64,000 bases of DNA from Legionella clemsonensis (GTDB taxonomy: Bacteria; Pseudomonadota; Gammaproteobacteria; Legionellales; Legionellaceae): contig NZ_CP016397.1 of NCBI RefSeq assembly GCF_002240035.1, forward strand, positions 186,001 through 250,000, read 5' to 3'. The notes below the pieces were generated by a model. The model did no database searches, was not told where the DNA came from, and saw only the letters and a list, made by a program, of their open reading frames with translations. Shown here in pieces: positions 37,506 to 47,828 of the stretch. A program made the translations under genes and the position numbers. Every line of letters begins with the position of its first letter. The first letter of the stretch is position 1.

Positions 37506-38606
37506 ATGAAAGCAAAGAATAAAAAGTTAAACATTGTTTTTTTTGGCTCAAGTATAGTCTCGGCTTATTGGAATGGCGCCGCCACTTATTACCGAGGTAT
37601 TGTCAAAGCGCTCTATAAAATGGGACATAACGTCACCTTTAATGAGCCAGACATCTATGAGCGGCAGCAGCACAGGGATATTGCCGATCCTGACTATTGC
37701 CGCGTCAAAGTATATCAAAGTCAGGAAAAAGAGATTATGCAACTGATTGAGGAAGCCTCAACAGCCGATGTAATCATAAAAGCAAGTGGTGTAGGGCAAC
37801 ATGATGCATTGTTAGAGCAGGAAGTCGTGAGGCTTAAGCAAAAAAATAATCTTGTTATTTTCTGGGATGTTGATGCCCCAGCTACTCTCGACAGAATAAA
37901 CAATAATCCTGAAGATCCTTTTAATCAATTAATCCCTCTGTATGATTTTATTTTAACTTATGGTGGGGGACAGCCGGTTATTGATGCTTATGAAAATAAA
38001 GGCGCTAAACAATGCATCCCCATTTATAATGCTCTTGATATAGATACCCATTTTCCAGTTGCCTCTTATGAGGACTTTAATGCAAGCCTGGGCTTTTTGG
38101 GCAATCGTTTGCCTGATAGAGAAGCCAGAGTCGATGACTTCTTTCTTGTGCCGGCAAGCCGTTTGCCGGAGAAAAGATTTCTTCTTGGAGGGAGTGGATG
38201 GGAAAATAAATCAATGCCTCACAATGTGAATTATGTGGGACATGTTTATACAAAAGATCATAATGCCTTTAACTGCACTCCTCTGGCAGTATTAAACATT
38301 AGTAGAGAGAGTATGGCAAAATATGGATATTCGCCTGCTACACGAGTATTTGAGGCAGCAGGCGCTGCGGCCTGTATAATTACTGATTACTGGGAAGGGA
38401 TAGAAGTTTTCTTTGAGCCTGATAAAGAAATACTGGTTGCCCGTAATGGTGAGGAAGTCGCCGAAATTTTACAAAAACTCACAGAAGAAAATGCACGCCA
38501 GATAGGGCATGCGGCCTATAAAAAAGTTTTAGAAAATCATACTTATGAGAATAGGGCACACCTGTTACAGTCTGTCTTTAATGATTCATTATCGTCCGTG
38601 CAATAG
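37506..38606 (+). CDS. CgeB-like glycosyltransferase, paralogue A
   Basis: 366 residues. SIVSAYWNGAATYYRGIVKALYKMGHNVTFNEPD opens the protein. YSPATRVFEAAGAAACIITDYWEGIEVFFEPDKEILVA is the donor-binding end, followed by VLENHTYENRAHLL. It is clearly paralogous to the next gene, which has the same landmarks in the same order. Likely adds one sugar of the glycoside. No membrane segment. Confidence 0.8.
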   Translation: MKAKNKKLNIVFFGSSIVSAYWNGAATYYRGIVKALYKMGHNVTFNEPDIYERQQHRDIADPDYCRVKVYQSQEKEIMQLIEEASTADVIIKASGVGQHDALLEQEVVRLKQKNNLVIFWDVDAPATLDRINNNPEDPFNQLIPLYDFILTYGGGQPVIDAYENKGAKQCIPIYNALDIDTHFPVASYEDFNASLGFLGNRLPDREARVDDFFLVPASRLPEKRFLLGGSGWENKSMPHNVNYVGHVYTKDHNAFNCTPLAVLNISRESMAKYGYSPATRVFEAAGAAACIITDYWEGIEVFFEPDKEILVARNGEEVAEILQKLTEENARQIGHAAYKKVLENHTYENRAHLLQSVFNDSLSSVQ

Positions 38607-38629
38607 TAGGTTTAAAGGAAGGAACAGCT

Positions 38630-39724
38630 ATGAAATTTGTGGTAATAGGATTATCAATTAGTTCCTCATGGGGCAATGGTCACGCTACTACTTACAGAGC
38701 ATTACTGAAAGAAGTGGCGAAAATGGGACATGAAGTCTTGTTTCTTGAAAGAGATGTTCCTTATTATGCAGCGAATAGAGATCTCCCTTATCCTGATTTT
38801 TGTTTATTAAATTTGTACAACTCCAATGAAGAACTTTTTAGGAGATTTGAAAAAGAAGTGGCTGATGCAGATGTTGTCATTGTAGGTTCTTATGTACAAC
38901 AAGGAGTGGAAGTCGGTAAATGGATTGTTGCGACCGCCCAAGGGGTTAAGGCATTTTATGATATTGATACCCCTGTAACCATGGCAAAACTGCAAAGGGA
39001 AGACTTCGAATACCTCATCCCTGAGCTTGTCAGCCAATATGACCTTTACCTGTCGTTCTCCGGAGGATCTGTATTACAACATATTGAAAAACATTATGGT
39101 TCGCCTGCCGCACGGGCTTTATATTGTTCTGTCGACCCTGAAAGCTACTTTCCCGAGCTTTGCTCTAAAAAGTGGGACATGGGTTATCTTGGTACTTATA
39201 GTACAGACCGACAGCCTGCTGTTGACCTTCTTCTTTGTAAAACTGCACTTGCTTGTCCTCAGAAAAATTTTATTGTGGCTGGGCCGCAGTATCCTGCAGA
39301 CATTATTTGGCCTGAAAATGTAGAGCGCATAGAGCATTTGTCGCCTGTACATCATCGAAATTTTTATAACAGCCAACGATTTACTCTCAATGTGACCCGT
39401 GCTGATATGATAAAATTTGGCTATTCTCCCAGCGTAAGATTATTTGAAGCAGCTGCTTGTGGTGTCCCTGTTATTTCTGATTACTGGGAGGGTCTTACCA
39501 GTTTTTTTGCCGATGGAACGGAAATACTTGTCGCCAAATCGACAAAAGATGTGTTAAATATTCTAGAAACCTTCACTGAAGAAGAATGTAGGCAGGTTGG
39601 CGAAAACGCAAGACAAAAAGTATTAAAAAAACATACAGCTAAAACTCGTGCTTATGAGTTGGTAGGTTATGTTGCAGAAGTCATGGAATGCCCCAGGAAT
39701 GTTAGAAAGGAAGTTAGCGTATGA
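38630..39724 (+). CDS. CgeB-like glycosyltransferase, paralogue B
   Basis: 364 residues. Starts SISSSWGNGHATTYRALLKEVAKMGHEVLFLERDVPYY. The C-terminal part reads YSPSVRLFEAAACGVPVISDYWEGLTSFFADGTEILVA, then VLKKHTAKTRAYELV, parallel to paralogue A. A site AAGGAAGG precedes the ATG. Its stop overlaps the methyltransferase start by four bases. Duplication followed by divergence to a second donor or acceptor is the simplest reading. Confidence 0.8.
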   Translation: MKFVVIGLSISSSWGNGHATTYRALLKEVAKMGHEVLFLERDVPYYAANRDLPYPDFCLLNLYNSNEELFRRFEKEVADADVVIVGSYVQQGVEVGKWIVATAQGVKAFYDIDTPVTMAKLQREDFEYLIPELVSQYDLYLSFSGGSVLQHIEKHYGSPAARALYCSVDPESYFPELCSKKWDMGYLGTYSTDRQPAVDLLLCKTALACPQKNFIVAGPQYPADIIWPENVERIEHLSPVHHRNFYNSQRFTLNVTRADMIKFGYSPSVRLFEAAACGVPVISDYWEGLTSFFADGTEILVAKSTKDVLNILETFTEEECRQVGENARQKVLKKHTAKTRAYELVGYVAEVMECPRNVRKEVSV

Positions 39725-40515
39725 CAGTAGAGCAGGAAATAAAAAAACTGGAACCCTGGTTCCACAATATCCATTTGCCGGACGGCAGACAAACTGCACC
39801 CGATCATCCTTTAGGAGATTTTCCTTCATTTAAATGGCAAAAAATTCAAAATGCCATTCCTATGGATCTGACGGGGTGGCGCGTATTGGATATAGGCTGT
39901 AATGCAGGCTTTTACTCAGTGGAGCTCGCAAAAAGAGGTGCGGAGGTACTCGCTATAGATTTGGATGAACATTATTTACGGCAGGCTCAGTGGGTAGCTT
40001 CTCAGTTCGAAGTCGAAAGCAGGATCACCTTCAAATGCATGCAGGTTTACGACTTAGCTCATAAGGATTACCAATTTGACCTTGTTTGGTTTATGGGTGT
40101 ATTTTACCATTTGCGGTATCCGCTTTTGGCATTAGATATAATCACTAAAAAAGTGAAAGGAATGATGGTTTTTCAGACCCTTTCCATTCCTGGTACAGAT
40201 GAAATGACAGTTCCTGTTGATATAGCCCTTAATGAACGCGAAATATTAAAGGATCCTGCTTTTCCATCAATGGCTTTTATTGAAAATCGCTTGGCAGGAG
40301 ATCCAACAAACTGGTGGGTACCTAATCACCAGTGTGTCCTGTCAATGCTAAAAAATTGTGGTTTTGCGGTCACAGGAATGCCTGAAAAAGAAACCTACAT
40401 TGCTGTGAAAAACAATGATCTTCAGGCAGATTTTGATACATGGAACCACTCTGAATATTTGTCTGCCATAGGTAAAGAATGGAAGAATACAGTCAATAAC
40501 AAAACAAAAAATTAA
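39721..40515 (+). CDS. SAM-dependent methyltransferase (TIGR04290-like)
   Basis: 264 residues. Motif I WRVLDIGCNAGFYSVELAKRG begins at about residue 53, with the acidic ribose-binding residue in VLAIDLDEHYLRQA. The N-terminal signature EPWFHNIHLPDGRQTAPDHPLGDFP and the C-terminal half match, from memory, a methyltransferase family named after Rta_06860 found beside glycosyltransferases. It probably methylates a sugar hydroxyl. Translationally coupled to the preceding glycosyltransferase. Confidence 0.82.
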   Translation: MTVEQEIKKLEPWFHNIHLPDGRQTAPDHPLGDFPSFKWQKIQNAIPMDLTGWRVLDIGCNAGFYSVELAKRGAEVLAIDLDEHYLRQAQWVASQFEVESRITFKCMQVYDLAHKDYQFDLVWFMGVFYHLRYPLLALDIITKKVKGMMVFQTLSIPGTDEMTVPVDIALNEREILKDPAFPSMAFIENRLAGDPTNWWVPNHQCVLSMLKNCGFAVTGMPEKETYIAVKNNDLQADFDTWNHSEYLSAIGKEWKNTVNNKTKN

Positions 40516-40592
40516 TGTTTTTTAAAGACAGGAAATTTTAGTTTTATGTAGTGAGTTTTATTTATTAACTCTAATTACTAACGGCAGGAGCC

Positions 40593-41576
40593 ATGAAAAA
40601 AATATTAATTACAGGAGCAGCAGGTTTTTTAGGGTCACATCTATGCGATCGCTTTATAAAAGAAGACTATAATGTAATTGCAATGGATAATCTTATAACC
40701 GGTACTCTTAAAAATCTGGAGCACCTTTTCCCTTTAAAAAATTTCGTTTTCTATCATCATGATGTCACAAAATTTGTCAATATACCTGATCAGTTGGATT
40801 ATATTCTACACTTTGCTTCACCAGCCAGCCCCATAGATTATTTAAAAATTCCCATACAAACACTAAAAGTAGGCTCTTTAGGGACTCATAATCTTTTAGG
40901 GCTCGCCCGGGTTAAAAAAGCCAGAATACTTATTGCTTCCACGTCTGAAGTGTATGGTGATCCTTTAGTGCATCCGCAAAACGAAGACTACTATGGAAAT
41001 GTGAATACGATAGGTCCCAGAGGGGTCTATGATGAAGCTAAACGCTTTCAGGAAGCCATTACAATGGCCTATCATAGTTTTCATGGTGTTGAAACTCGTA
41101 TTGTTAGAATATTTAATACTTACGGCCCCAGAATGAGATTGAATGATGGAAGAGTCATTCCAACCTTTATGGGTCAGGCACTACGCGGAGAGGATCTCAC
41201 TGTTTTTGGCGACGGGATGCAGACACGGTCATTTTGCTATGTGGATGATCTGATTGAAGGCATATACCGGCTGCTGCATTCGGACTATCCTTATCCAGTC
41301 AATTTAGGCAATCCAGATGAAATAACCATTAAGGATTTTGCGGAAGAAATCATTAAACTCACCGGAGCCAAACAAAAAATTATTTATAAACCGCTTCCAG
41401 CGAATGATCCACTACAGCGTAGGCCAGATATAAGTAGAGCTCAAGCATTATTGGGTTGGGAGCCTAAGGTAGGCCGCCATAAGGGTATGGAAATAACGTT
41501 TAATTATTTTAAATCCCTTAATCAAAAGGAGTTTTTTGCTGAAGAACACAAAGATTTTGAAGAATATATACACTAA
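40593..41576 (+). CDS. UDP-glucuronate decarboxylase (UDP-xylose synthase)-like SDR
   Basis: 327 residues. [15 protein letters not shown] binds [26 protein letters not shown] and [16 protein letters not shown], with Tyr-x3-Lys and the Arg of the decarboxylase group, are the UXS signatures; [10 protein letters not shown] and RSFCYVDDL follow. It would turn UDP-glucuronate, made by the next gene, into UDP-xylose. Separated from the methyltransferase by 77 bases, so an internal promoter is possible. Confidence 0.88.
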   Translation: MKKILITGAAGFLGSHLCDRFIKEDYNVIAMDNLITGTLKNLEHLFPLKNFVFYHHDVTKFVNIPDQLDYILHFASPASPIDYLKIPIQTLKVGSLGTHNLLGLARVKKARILIASTSEVYGDPLVHPQNEDYYGNVNTIGPRGVYDEAKRFQEAITMAYHSFHGVETRIVRIFNTYGPRMRLNDGRVIPTFMGQALRGEDLTVFGDGMQTRSFCYVDDLIEGIYRLLHSDYPYPVNLGNPDEITIKDFAEEIIKLTGAKQKIIYKPLPANDPLQRRPDISRAQALLGWEPKVGRHKGMEITFNYFKSLNQKEFFAEEHKDFEEYIH

Positions 41577-41655
41577 CAGCCTTAGCGAATAACAAGTAAA
41601 GACTGTCTTGAGGTGTAAATAACAGGTATAACGAACTCATTGAAAGGATGCAGGC

Positions 41656-43041
41656 ATGAATGTTTCAGTATACGGTGCAGGATATGTAGGATTAGTCAGT
41701 GCAGCTTGTCTTGCATCGCTTGGTCATAAGGTTGTCTGTGCTGATATCGACGCTAAAAAGATTGGGCTGTTACAACAAGGCAGTTGTCCTTTACATGAAA
41801 AAAATCTTAAGGAACTGCTTGAAAACTCCTGCAAAACCAAGCAATTGCAATTTACTCAAGATTTATCGTTTGCAGTTTCACAAAGTGAGCTCCATATTAT
41901 TGCTACCGGCACTCCTTCCCTGCCAGATGGTGCAGCAGACTTATCACAGGTATTTTCGGTTGCCGAAAAAATTGCCCAGGAAATAAAACAGGATACTATT
42001 CTTCTTATCAAATCCACTGTTCCGGTGGGTACATGTGATGAGGTCAGTACTTTTACCAAGCAGATTTTGTCAGTGCGCCGTAAGAACTATAAAATTGATG
42101 TAGTTTCAAATCCTGAGTTTTTGCGTGAAGGCAATGCGGTTTCTGATTTTTTAGAGGCTGAGCGAATCGTTGCCGGTGGCGATGAAACCGCTCTAGGAGA
42201 GGTTCAACGCCTCTATCAACCACTGTTGGATAAGGGTATTCCTTTCCTTTGTATGAGTCGTACTTCAGCAGAGTTAACCAAATATGCAGCCAATACGCTG
42301 CTTGCCTGCAAAATCAGTTTTATCAATCAAATCAGTCGAATTGCAGAAGCAGCTGGCGCAGATATTGATGATATACGTCTGGGTATTGGTTATGACAAGA
42401 GAATAGGTTCTGAATTTCTTTTACCAGGGATAGGCTATGGTGGCTCTTGTTTTCCCAAAGATGTTCGCGCTCTGAGGGCTACTGCAAAAGCATTTCAGCT
42501 TGATGCAGGGTTGATTGAAGCTATAGAAGCGATTAATAACAGGCAAAAAAATTGGGCCTATGAAACGCTGGAAGGCCACTTTAAAGGACAACTTGAAGGG
42601 CGCACTATCGGTATTTGGGGGCTTGCATTCAAACCAGATACTGATGATTTAAGAGAAGCAAGTAGTCTTAATCTCATTCACTCCCTACTCAAAGCCAATG
42701 TGCGAGTGAAGTTATATGATCCTCAAGCAATGCTGCATGCACAAAAAATGTTAAAGGGGCATGAGGCTATTCAATGGTGCGAATCAGCAAGTTTTGCGGC
42801 TACCGAGGTGGATGCGCTGGTCATTGTAACGGAATGGTCTGAGTTTAAAAACTATTCTTTGCAAAAGCTTGCAGCCCAATTAAAAAAAGCCCCACTTATT
42901 GATGGACGTAATTGCTTTAGTTTGGCAGTAATAAAAAATTCAAGCCTTGCCTGCTACTATTCAGTTGGAAGACCTACAGTAGTCAATCCTACTTATGTCG
43001 ATACTCAAACTTTTCAGAAGGAGCCAGACTATTCTCTTTAA
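41656..43041 (+). CDS. ugd: UDP-glucose 6-dehydrogenase
   Basis: 461 residues. VYGAGYVGLVSAACLASLGH binds NAD; STVPVGT, NPEFLREGNAV and GYGGSCFPKDV with catalytic Cys265 are complete, and GLAFKPDTDDLREAS marks the C-terminal domain. It oxidises UDP-glucose to UDP-glucuronate, feeding the UXS gene just upstream. GalU at 29912 would supply UDP-glucose. A site AAGGATG precedes the ATG. Confidence 0.94.
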   Translation: MNVSVYGAGYVGLVSAACLASLGHKVVCADIDAKKIGLLQQGSCPLHEKNLKELLENSCKTKQLQFTQDLSFAVSQSELHIIATGTPSLPDGAADLSQVFSVAEKIAQEIKQDTILLIKSTVPVGTCDEVSTFTKQILSVRRKNYKIDVVSNPEFLREGNAVSDFLEAERIVAGGDETALGEVQRLYQPLLDKGIPFLCMSRTSAELTKYAANTLLACKISFINQISRIAEAAGADIDDIRLGIGYDKRIGSEFLLPGIGYGGSCFPKDVRALRATAKAFQLDAGLIEAIEAINNRQKNWAYETLEGHFKGQLEGRTIGIWGLAFKPDTDDLREASSLNLIHSLLKANVRVKLYDPQAMLHAQKMLKGHEAIQWCESASFAATEVDALVIVTEWSEFKNYSLQKLAAQLKKAPLIDGRNCFSLAVIKNSSLACYYSVGRPTVVNPTYVDTQTFQKEPDYSL

Positions 43042-43083
43042 ATTTCTTTCTTCCCTGTTGAACTCCTACAGGAGGGGTGGCGC

Positions 43084-44073
43084 GTGCTGAACTGGTTACA
43101 AGGAAACCCACTTCAGGACACACTGGGTATTTGTCAGTGGTTCCACTATGAGGATTATGCTTCTGTTGAAAGGGCGCGTGAGTTCCTGCTCGATTTAGGG
43201 ATACGACATTTGCGAACAGGAATTTCCTGGGCTGATTTTCATCGTCCGCGTGGTGCGGACTGGTACAATTATCAGATGGAAGCTTTAAAGGATTTTGAGG
43301 TTTTACTCTCAGTATGGCATACACCACCTTCGCGCGCTGAAGGTGAAGGCTGCAATAGTCCACCTCGACGTCTCGACGATTATGCAGATTTTATTGAGCA
43401 AGTGATTTGTGAGTATGGGCATACTTTTGCTACCCTGGAACTTTGGAACGAACCCAATAACCGCTACAAGTGGGATTTTACCCACTATGATCCGCACTGG
43501 GAGAAATTCGGAACAATGGTTGGAGCTGCTGCCAAGCGTGCGCATGGCCTTGGTCGTCGCACTGTCCTAGGCGGGATCATGCCTGTTGACTCCTCTTGGC
43601 TGCGTCTGATGGAAAGCTACCGTGCGCTCGAGCACATAGACATTATCGCTATCCACGGATTTCCCGAAATGTGGTGGGACAGTGGACCGATTAATTGGGA
43701 GCAACGTCACATGTGGCGTGGTTGGACCGAAAAAATCGACAGTATACGTCCAATTGCAGGCGAGCGGCCGGTATGGATTACCGAGACAGGTCTCGCGACT
43801 TGGCACCTCGCCTGGAGCATTCCTGGTCGCTATAACCTGCAGGTTACACAACTGGAGCAAGCGATTCAGGCTCCCGCTGAGCGTCTATATTGGTACTCCC
43901 TGATTGATCTGGATCCGCAACGTGAAGCTATTGAAGGCTTTCATGTGGATGAGAATGAGTACCACTTGGGGCTGGTAACTTTTGATGGACAGAAGAAGCC
44001 CGCTTACTGGCGATTCAAAGAGCTACTTCAGGCTTCTTCCACCATGGAACTCAGCAGCGAGGATTACAGGTGA
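43084..44073 (+). CDS. Clan GH-A glycoside hydrolase (beta-xylosidase-like)
   Basis: 329 residues from a GTG start after AGGAGGGG. TIM-barrel retaining glycosidase features: ELWNEPNN with acid/base Glu123 and WITETGLAT with nucleophile Glu234, spaced as in clan GH-A (GH39/GH5-like). LRTGISWADFHRPRG and LLSVWHTPPS fit the barrel. No signal peptide, so it is a cytoplasmic enzyme, possibly acting on the cluster product or as a transglycosidase. The gene is visibly richer in G and C than the preceding ones, and its stop overlaps the next start. Confidence 0.75.
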   Translation: MLNWLQGNPLQDTLGICQWFHYEDYASVERAREFLLDLGIRHLRTGISWADFHRPRGADWYNYQMEALKDFEVLLSVWHTPPSRAEGEGCNSPPRRLDDYADFIEQVICEYGHTFATLELWNEPNNRYKWDFTHYDPHWEKFGTMVGAAAKRAHGLGRRTVLGGIMPVDSSWLRLMESYRALEHIDIIAIHGFPEMWWDSGPINWEQRHMWRGWTEKIDSIRPIAGERPVWITETGLATWHLAWSIPGRYNLQVTQLEQAIQAPAERLYWYSLIDLDPQREAIEGFHVDENEYHLGLVTFDGQKKPAYWRFKELLQASSTMELSSEDYR

Positions 44074-44888
44074 AGACATTTACTGCCAAGGGTGTGACAG
44101 TTCCCTCACTGGGATTAGGTACTTGGCGGCTCAATGGCGCTGCCTGCGAGGAAGTCGTCGAGCATGCACTTGAGATTGGTTACCGACACATTGATACCGC
44201 GCAGGGTTATGAGAATGAGGCTGAGGTTGGGGCGGCTATTGCTCGCAGCGGTCTTCGTCGCGAGGAGGTGTGGTTGACAAGCAAGGTCTGGGTTGATGAC
44301 GCTCCACTCATGGATCTGGTATCAGTGGCGCAGAAGAGCCTTGAGCGACTGCGTGTTGACCGTCTTGATCTGCTCCTCGCCCACTGGCCACCACCGCGAT
44401 CTCCCATTGAGCGTGCAATCAATGCCTTAAGTGAGGTGCGCAATCGCGGCCTGACCTGTCACACTGGCCTTAGTAACTTTACACCTTCCCAAGTTGAGAC
44501 GGCTCTAAGTATTGACCCCTTTCTGCTCTGTAACCAGGTGGAAATGCACCCCTATCTGCGCCAGGACCGGCTTCTGGCACAGGCCAAAACTCGAGACATT
44601 TTGCCCGTTGCCTACTGTCCGCTTGCGCAAGGCCGTGCAGCGCGAGATCCGGTGCTTTGTGCAATCGGGGCACGCCGTGGATGGACCGCGGCGCAGGTAT
44701 GTTTGCGCTGGCTGCTTCAACGCGGCGTGGTAGTGATTCCCAAGGCAACTAACCGCGCCCACCTTCTCGCAAACGTTGCAGTTTTTGACCTCGAGCAACT
44801 CAGTGACGAGGAGATGTGCGAAATTGATGCGTTGCACTCCGAAGATCGCAGCATCAATCCAGAGTTCGCCCCCAACTGGGACAATTAA
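44070..44888 (+). CDS. Aldo/keto reductase
   Basis: 272 residues from a GTG overlapping the previous stop (GTGA). The catalytic tetrad is present: Asp42, Tyr47 (IDTAQGYENE), Lys72 (TSKVWV) and His105 (LLLAHWPP). The C-terminal IPKATNRAHLLANVAVFDLEQL binds NADPH. It resembles the 2,5-diketo-gluconate reductase group. A 60-base sample at 44221-44280 is 63% GC, against 37% in 42901-42960, so this gene and the glycosidase probably arrived together. A hairpin GCACGAA/TTCGTGC (44893-44918) follows. Confidence 0.88.
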   Translation: MKTFTAKGVTVPSLGLGTWRLNGAACEEVVEHALEIGYRHIDTAQGYENEAEVGAAIARSGLRREEVWLTSKVWVDDAPLMDLVSVAQKSLERLRVDRLDLLLAHWPPPRSPIERAINALSEVRNRGLTCHTGLSNFTPSQVETALSIDPFLLCNQVEMHPYLRQDRLLAQAKTRDILPVAYCPLAQGRAARDPVLCAIGARRGWTAAQVCLRWLLQRGVVVIPKATNRAHLLANVAVFDLEQLSDEEMCEIDALHSEDRSINPEFAPNWDN

Positions 44889-45108
44889 AGAAGCACGAAA
44901 TTTTTCCTCAGTTCGTGCACCAGGACTAACTTTTCCATCTGAGGATGCGGGTGTTCGGGTAAAAGTAAAGAAGAAATAATTTATAAAGTTGAGCAGGTCG
45001 ATGCTCTAAGGGACGTAAGACAAATTAAAGCCACTGAAAGGTTCGCCAAATGAAGGATAATCAGTATATAATGGTTGCGTTTTTTTTACATGTGTTGCGG
45101 GGATGTAA

Positions 45109-47448
45109 ATGACTCAAGAAATATTGGCGGCAGCGGCCATTATTGCAGAAGAGCTTAAGGTTAAAGTTTCGCAAGTGGAAACAGCTATTCGTTTGCTGGA
45201 TGATGGAGCAACAGTTCCATTTATCGCACGGTACCGTAAAGAAGCCACCGAAGGACTTGATGATACCCAATTGCGACTGTTAGCGGAGCGCTTGTTTTAT
45301 ATTCGTGAATTAAATGAGCGACGCGCTGTCGTTTTGGCATCAATTCGTGAACAGGAGAAATTAACGCCTGAACTTGAAAAGGCTATTCTTGCTGCGGACA
45401 CCAAAACACGACTTGAGGATTTATATCTACCTTACAGGCCGAAACGCCGCACGAAAGCGCAATTGGCTAAAGAAGCTGGCCTGGAGCCTTTGGCTTTGAC
45501 ATTATGGCAAAATCCCGCTTTAACTCCGGAGGCAACAGCACAAGAATTTATTAATCCTGAAGCCGGTGTGATGGATGTAAAAGCTGCTCTTGAAGGGGCC
45601 AGTCAAATCCTTATGGAGAAGTTTGCTGAAGATGCTGAACTGATTAACGAATTACGTGAATACTTATGGCAGCATGCTGTATTAAAATCAGCGGTTATCA
45701 GCGATAAAAAGGCAGTAGGAAGTAAATTCTCCGATTATTTCCAGTATGAAGAATCAATTAAAAAAATCCCTTCGCACCGCGCCTTGGCTCTATTTCGTGG
45801 ACGTCGTGAGTCTGTTTTGCAGTTAAGTCTAATGCTTCCCGATGCTGACTACGGCGAAAAACGTGTTGCGTCTTATTTTAATATTAGTAATCAACAACGC
45901 GCCGCTGATTCTTGGTTACTGGATACCGTGCGTATGACCTGGAAGGTAAAATTGTTTACCAAACTTGAATTGGAGCTTTTTACACGTTTACGCGAAATGG
46001 CGGATGAAGAAGCAATTCATGTTTTCGCCAAAAATCTGCGTGATTTATTACTGGCAGCACCTGCAGGTCATCGAGTGACTATCGGCCTTGATCCTGGCAT
46101 TCGGACAGGTGTCAAGGTTGTTGTGGTGGATGCAACTGGAAAATTACTCGATTACACGACTATTTTTCCTCTCGCACCACACAATGAATGGCATCAAGCT
46201 CTTGCAGAGCTGGCTAAATTAGCAGCCAAATATAATGTGAGTTTAATTAGTATTGGTAATGGTACAGGCTCTCGTGAAACGGAGCGTTTGGTTGCTGACA
46301 TGATAAAGATGTACCCCGATCTGAAATTAACCAAAATTGTGGTGAATGAAGCAGGCGCCTCTGTTTATTCGGCCTCTGAATTGGCAGCCAGTGAATTTCC
46401 TGATTTGGATGTCTCTTTGCGCGGCGCTGTTTCGATTGCCAGACGTTTACAAGATCCTTTGGCGGAGTTAGTTAAAATTGAGCCCAAATCAATTGGGGTC
46501 GGGCAGTATCAGCATGATGTTAACCAAACACGTCTGGCACGCTCTTTGGATGGTGTTGTGGAGGATTGTGTGAATGCGGTGGGAGTTGATGTAAATACCG
46601 CCTCCGTGGCCTTACTGACCCGTGTCTCCGGATTAAACGAAACCCTGGCTAAAAATCTGGTCCAGTACAGGGATGAACACGGTGCCTTTAAAAATCGCGA
46701 ACAGCTGAAAAATGTTGCGAGGATGGGAGAGAAATCTTTTCAACAAGCCGCTGGATTTTTACGCATCATGAATGGGGAAAATCCTTTAGATGCTTCTTGT
46801 GTGCACCCAGAGGCCTACCCTTTGGTAGAGAAAATTTTAAACGATCAAGCGGTTGATATCCGTAAGGCAATTGGTAACCGTGATTTACTGCAAAGTGTGA
46901 ATGCTGAACGTTATGTTGATGATGTGTACGGATTACCTACTATTCGAGATGTATTAAGAGAATTGGAAAAACCAGGTCGTGATCCTCGTCCAGAATTCAA
47001 AACAGCTAATTTTAAAGAAGGCATCGAGGATATTAGTCATTTGGAAGAAGGGATGATTCTGGAAGGCGTTGTTTCTAATGTGACTAATTTTGGTGCATTT
47101 GTAGACGTTGGAGTTCATCAAGATGGCTTAGTGCATATCTCTGCTATGACAGACCGTTTTATTAGCGATCCACATGCCATTGTAAAAGCAGGTGATATTG
47201 TTACTGTAAAGGTAATTGAAGTGGATAAGGAGCGTCGCCGCATTGGTTTAAGCATGAAATTGCAAGAGGAAAAAGCGCCGGTAGTTCAGAAAAAAATGGC
47301 CAAACCTCAACAAGCTTTGGCGAAAAGATCATCTCCTATGAAAAAAACGACCAAGCATGAGGTTAAGAAAAAACAGGAAACAGCCAAGAAGACAATTTTT
47401 AATACGGCAATGGCAGATGCTTTGGCGAAATTAAAGCGTGGCTCCTAA
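45109..47448 (+). CDS. tex: Tex-like RNA-binding transcription accessory protein
   Basis: 779 residues. N-terminal helical region ([23 protein letters not shown]), YqgF-like RNase H fold ([18 protein letters not shown]), helix-hairpin-helix segment ([25 protein letters not shown]) and an S1 RNA-binding domain ([29 protein letters not shown]). Order and length match Tex. A Lys-rich tail follows. It binds nucleic acid and affects transcription of some virulence genes in other bacteria. The next two genes follow at 3 and 2 bases, forming an operon. Confidence 0.96.
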   Translation: MTQEILAAAAIIAEELKVKVSQVETAIRLLDDGATVPFIARYRKEATEGLDDTQLRLLAERLFYIRELNERRAVVLASIREQEKLTPELEKAILAADTKTRLEDLYLPYRPKRRTKAQLAKEAGLEPLALTLWQNPALTPEATAQEFINPEAGVMDVKAALEGASQILMEKFAEDAELINELREYLWQHAVLKSAVISDKKAVGSKFSDYFQYEESIKKIPSHRALALFRGRRESVLQLSLMLPDADYGEKRVASYFNISNQQRAADSWLLDTVRMTWKVKLFTKLELELFTRLREMADEEAIHVFAKNLRDLLLAAPAGHRVTIGLDPGIRTGVKVVVVDATGKLLDYTTIFPLAPHNEWHQALAELAKLAAKYNVSLISIGNGTGSRETERLVADMIKMYPDLKLTKIVVNEAGASVYSASELAASEFPDLDVSLRGAVSIARRLQDPLAELVKIEPKSIGVGQYQHDVNQTRLARSLDGVVEDCVNAVGVDVNTASVALLTRVSGLNETLAKNLVQYRDEHGAFKNREQLKNVARMGEKSFQQAAGFLRIMNGENPLDASCVHPEAYPLVEKILNDQAVDIRKAIGNRDLLQSVNAERYVDDVYGLPTIRDVLRELEKPGRDPRPEFKTANFKEGIEDISHLEEGMILEGVVSNVTNFGAFVDVGVHQDGLVHISAMTDRFISDPHAIVKAGDIVTVKVIEVDKERRRIGLSMKLQEEKAPVVQKKMAKPQQALAKRSSPMKKTTKHEVKKKQETAKKTIFNTAMADALAKLKRGS

Positions 47449-47451
47449 ACT

Positions 47452-47826
47452 ATGACTATACCCCGTGGGGAATTAACCATTCAGACTCTAGCCATGCCAG
47501 CAGATACGAATGCCAATGGTGATATTTTTGGTGGCTGGCTGGTATCGCAAATGGATTTGGCAGCAGGTGTTCTTGCTAAAAAGATAGCCCATGGCAGAGT
47601 CGCGACAGTAGCTATTCACAGTATGACTTTTCTAAAGCCAGTGCATGTTGGTGATGTTGTAAGTTGTCATGTGGAATTAATTAAACGAGGTACAACGTCC
47701 ATGACCATTGACGTGGAGGTTTGGGCGGAACCAGCTACTACGGGTGGCCGGTACAAAGTTACAGAAGGAACGTTTATTTTTGTGGCAATTAATGAGGAAG
47801 GTAAACCGCGAAAGGTACCTGACTGA
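47452..47826 (+). CDS. yciA: Acyl-CoA thioesterase (YciA family)
   Basis: 124 residues, single hot-dog fold. ANGDIFGGWLVSQMDLAAG carries the catalytic Asp, FLKPVHVGDVV is the second family motif, and the end KVTEGTFIFVAIN matches YciA. It hydrolyses acyl-CoA esters in the cytoplasm. It starts three bases after tex and is followed two bases later by an unknown gene. Confidence 0.92.
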   Translation: MTIPRGELTIQTLAMPADTNANGDIFGGWLVSQMDLAAGVLAKKIAHGRVATVAIHSMTFLKPVHVGDVVSCHVELIKRGTTSMTIDVEVWAEPATTGGRYKVTEGTFIFVAINEEGKPRKVPD

Positions 47827-47828
47827 GC

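Noticed and set aside
31062..44888. O-antigen or capsule locus of the usual kind
   Set aside because: No wzx, wzy, wzm/wzt, waaL or phosphoglycosyltransferase; no protein in the cluster has membrane helices.
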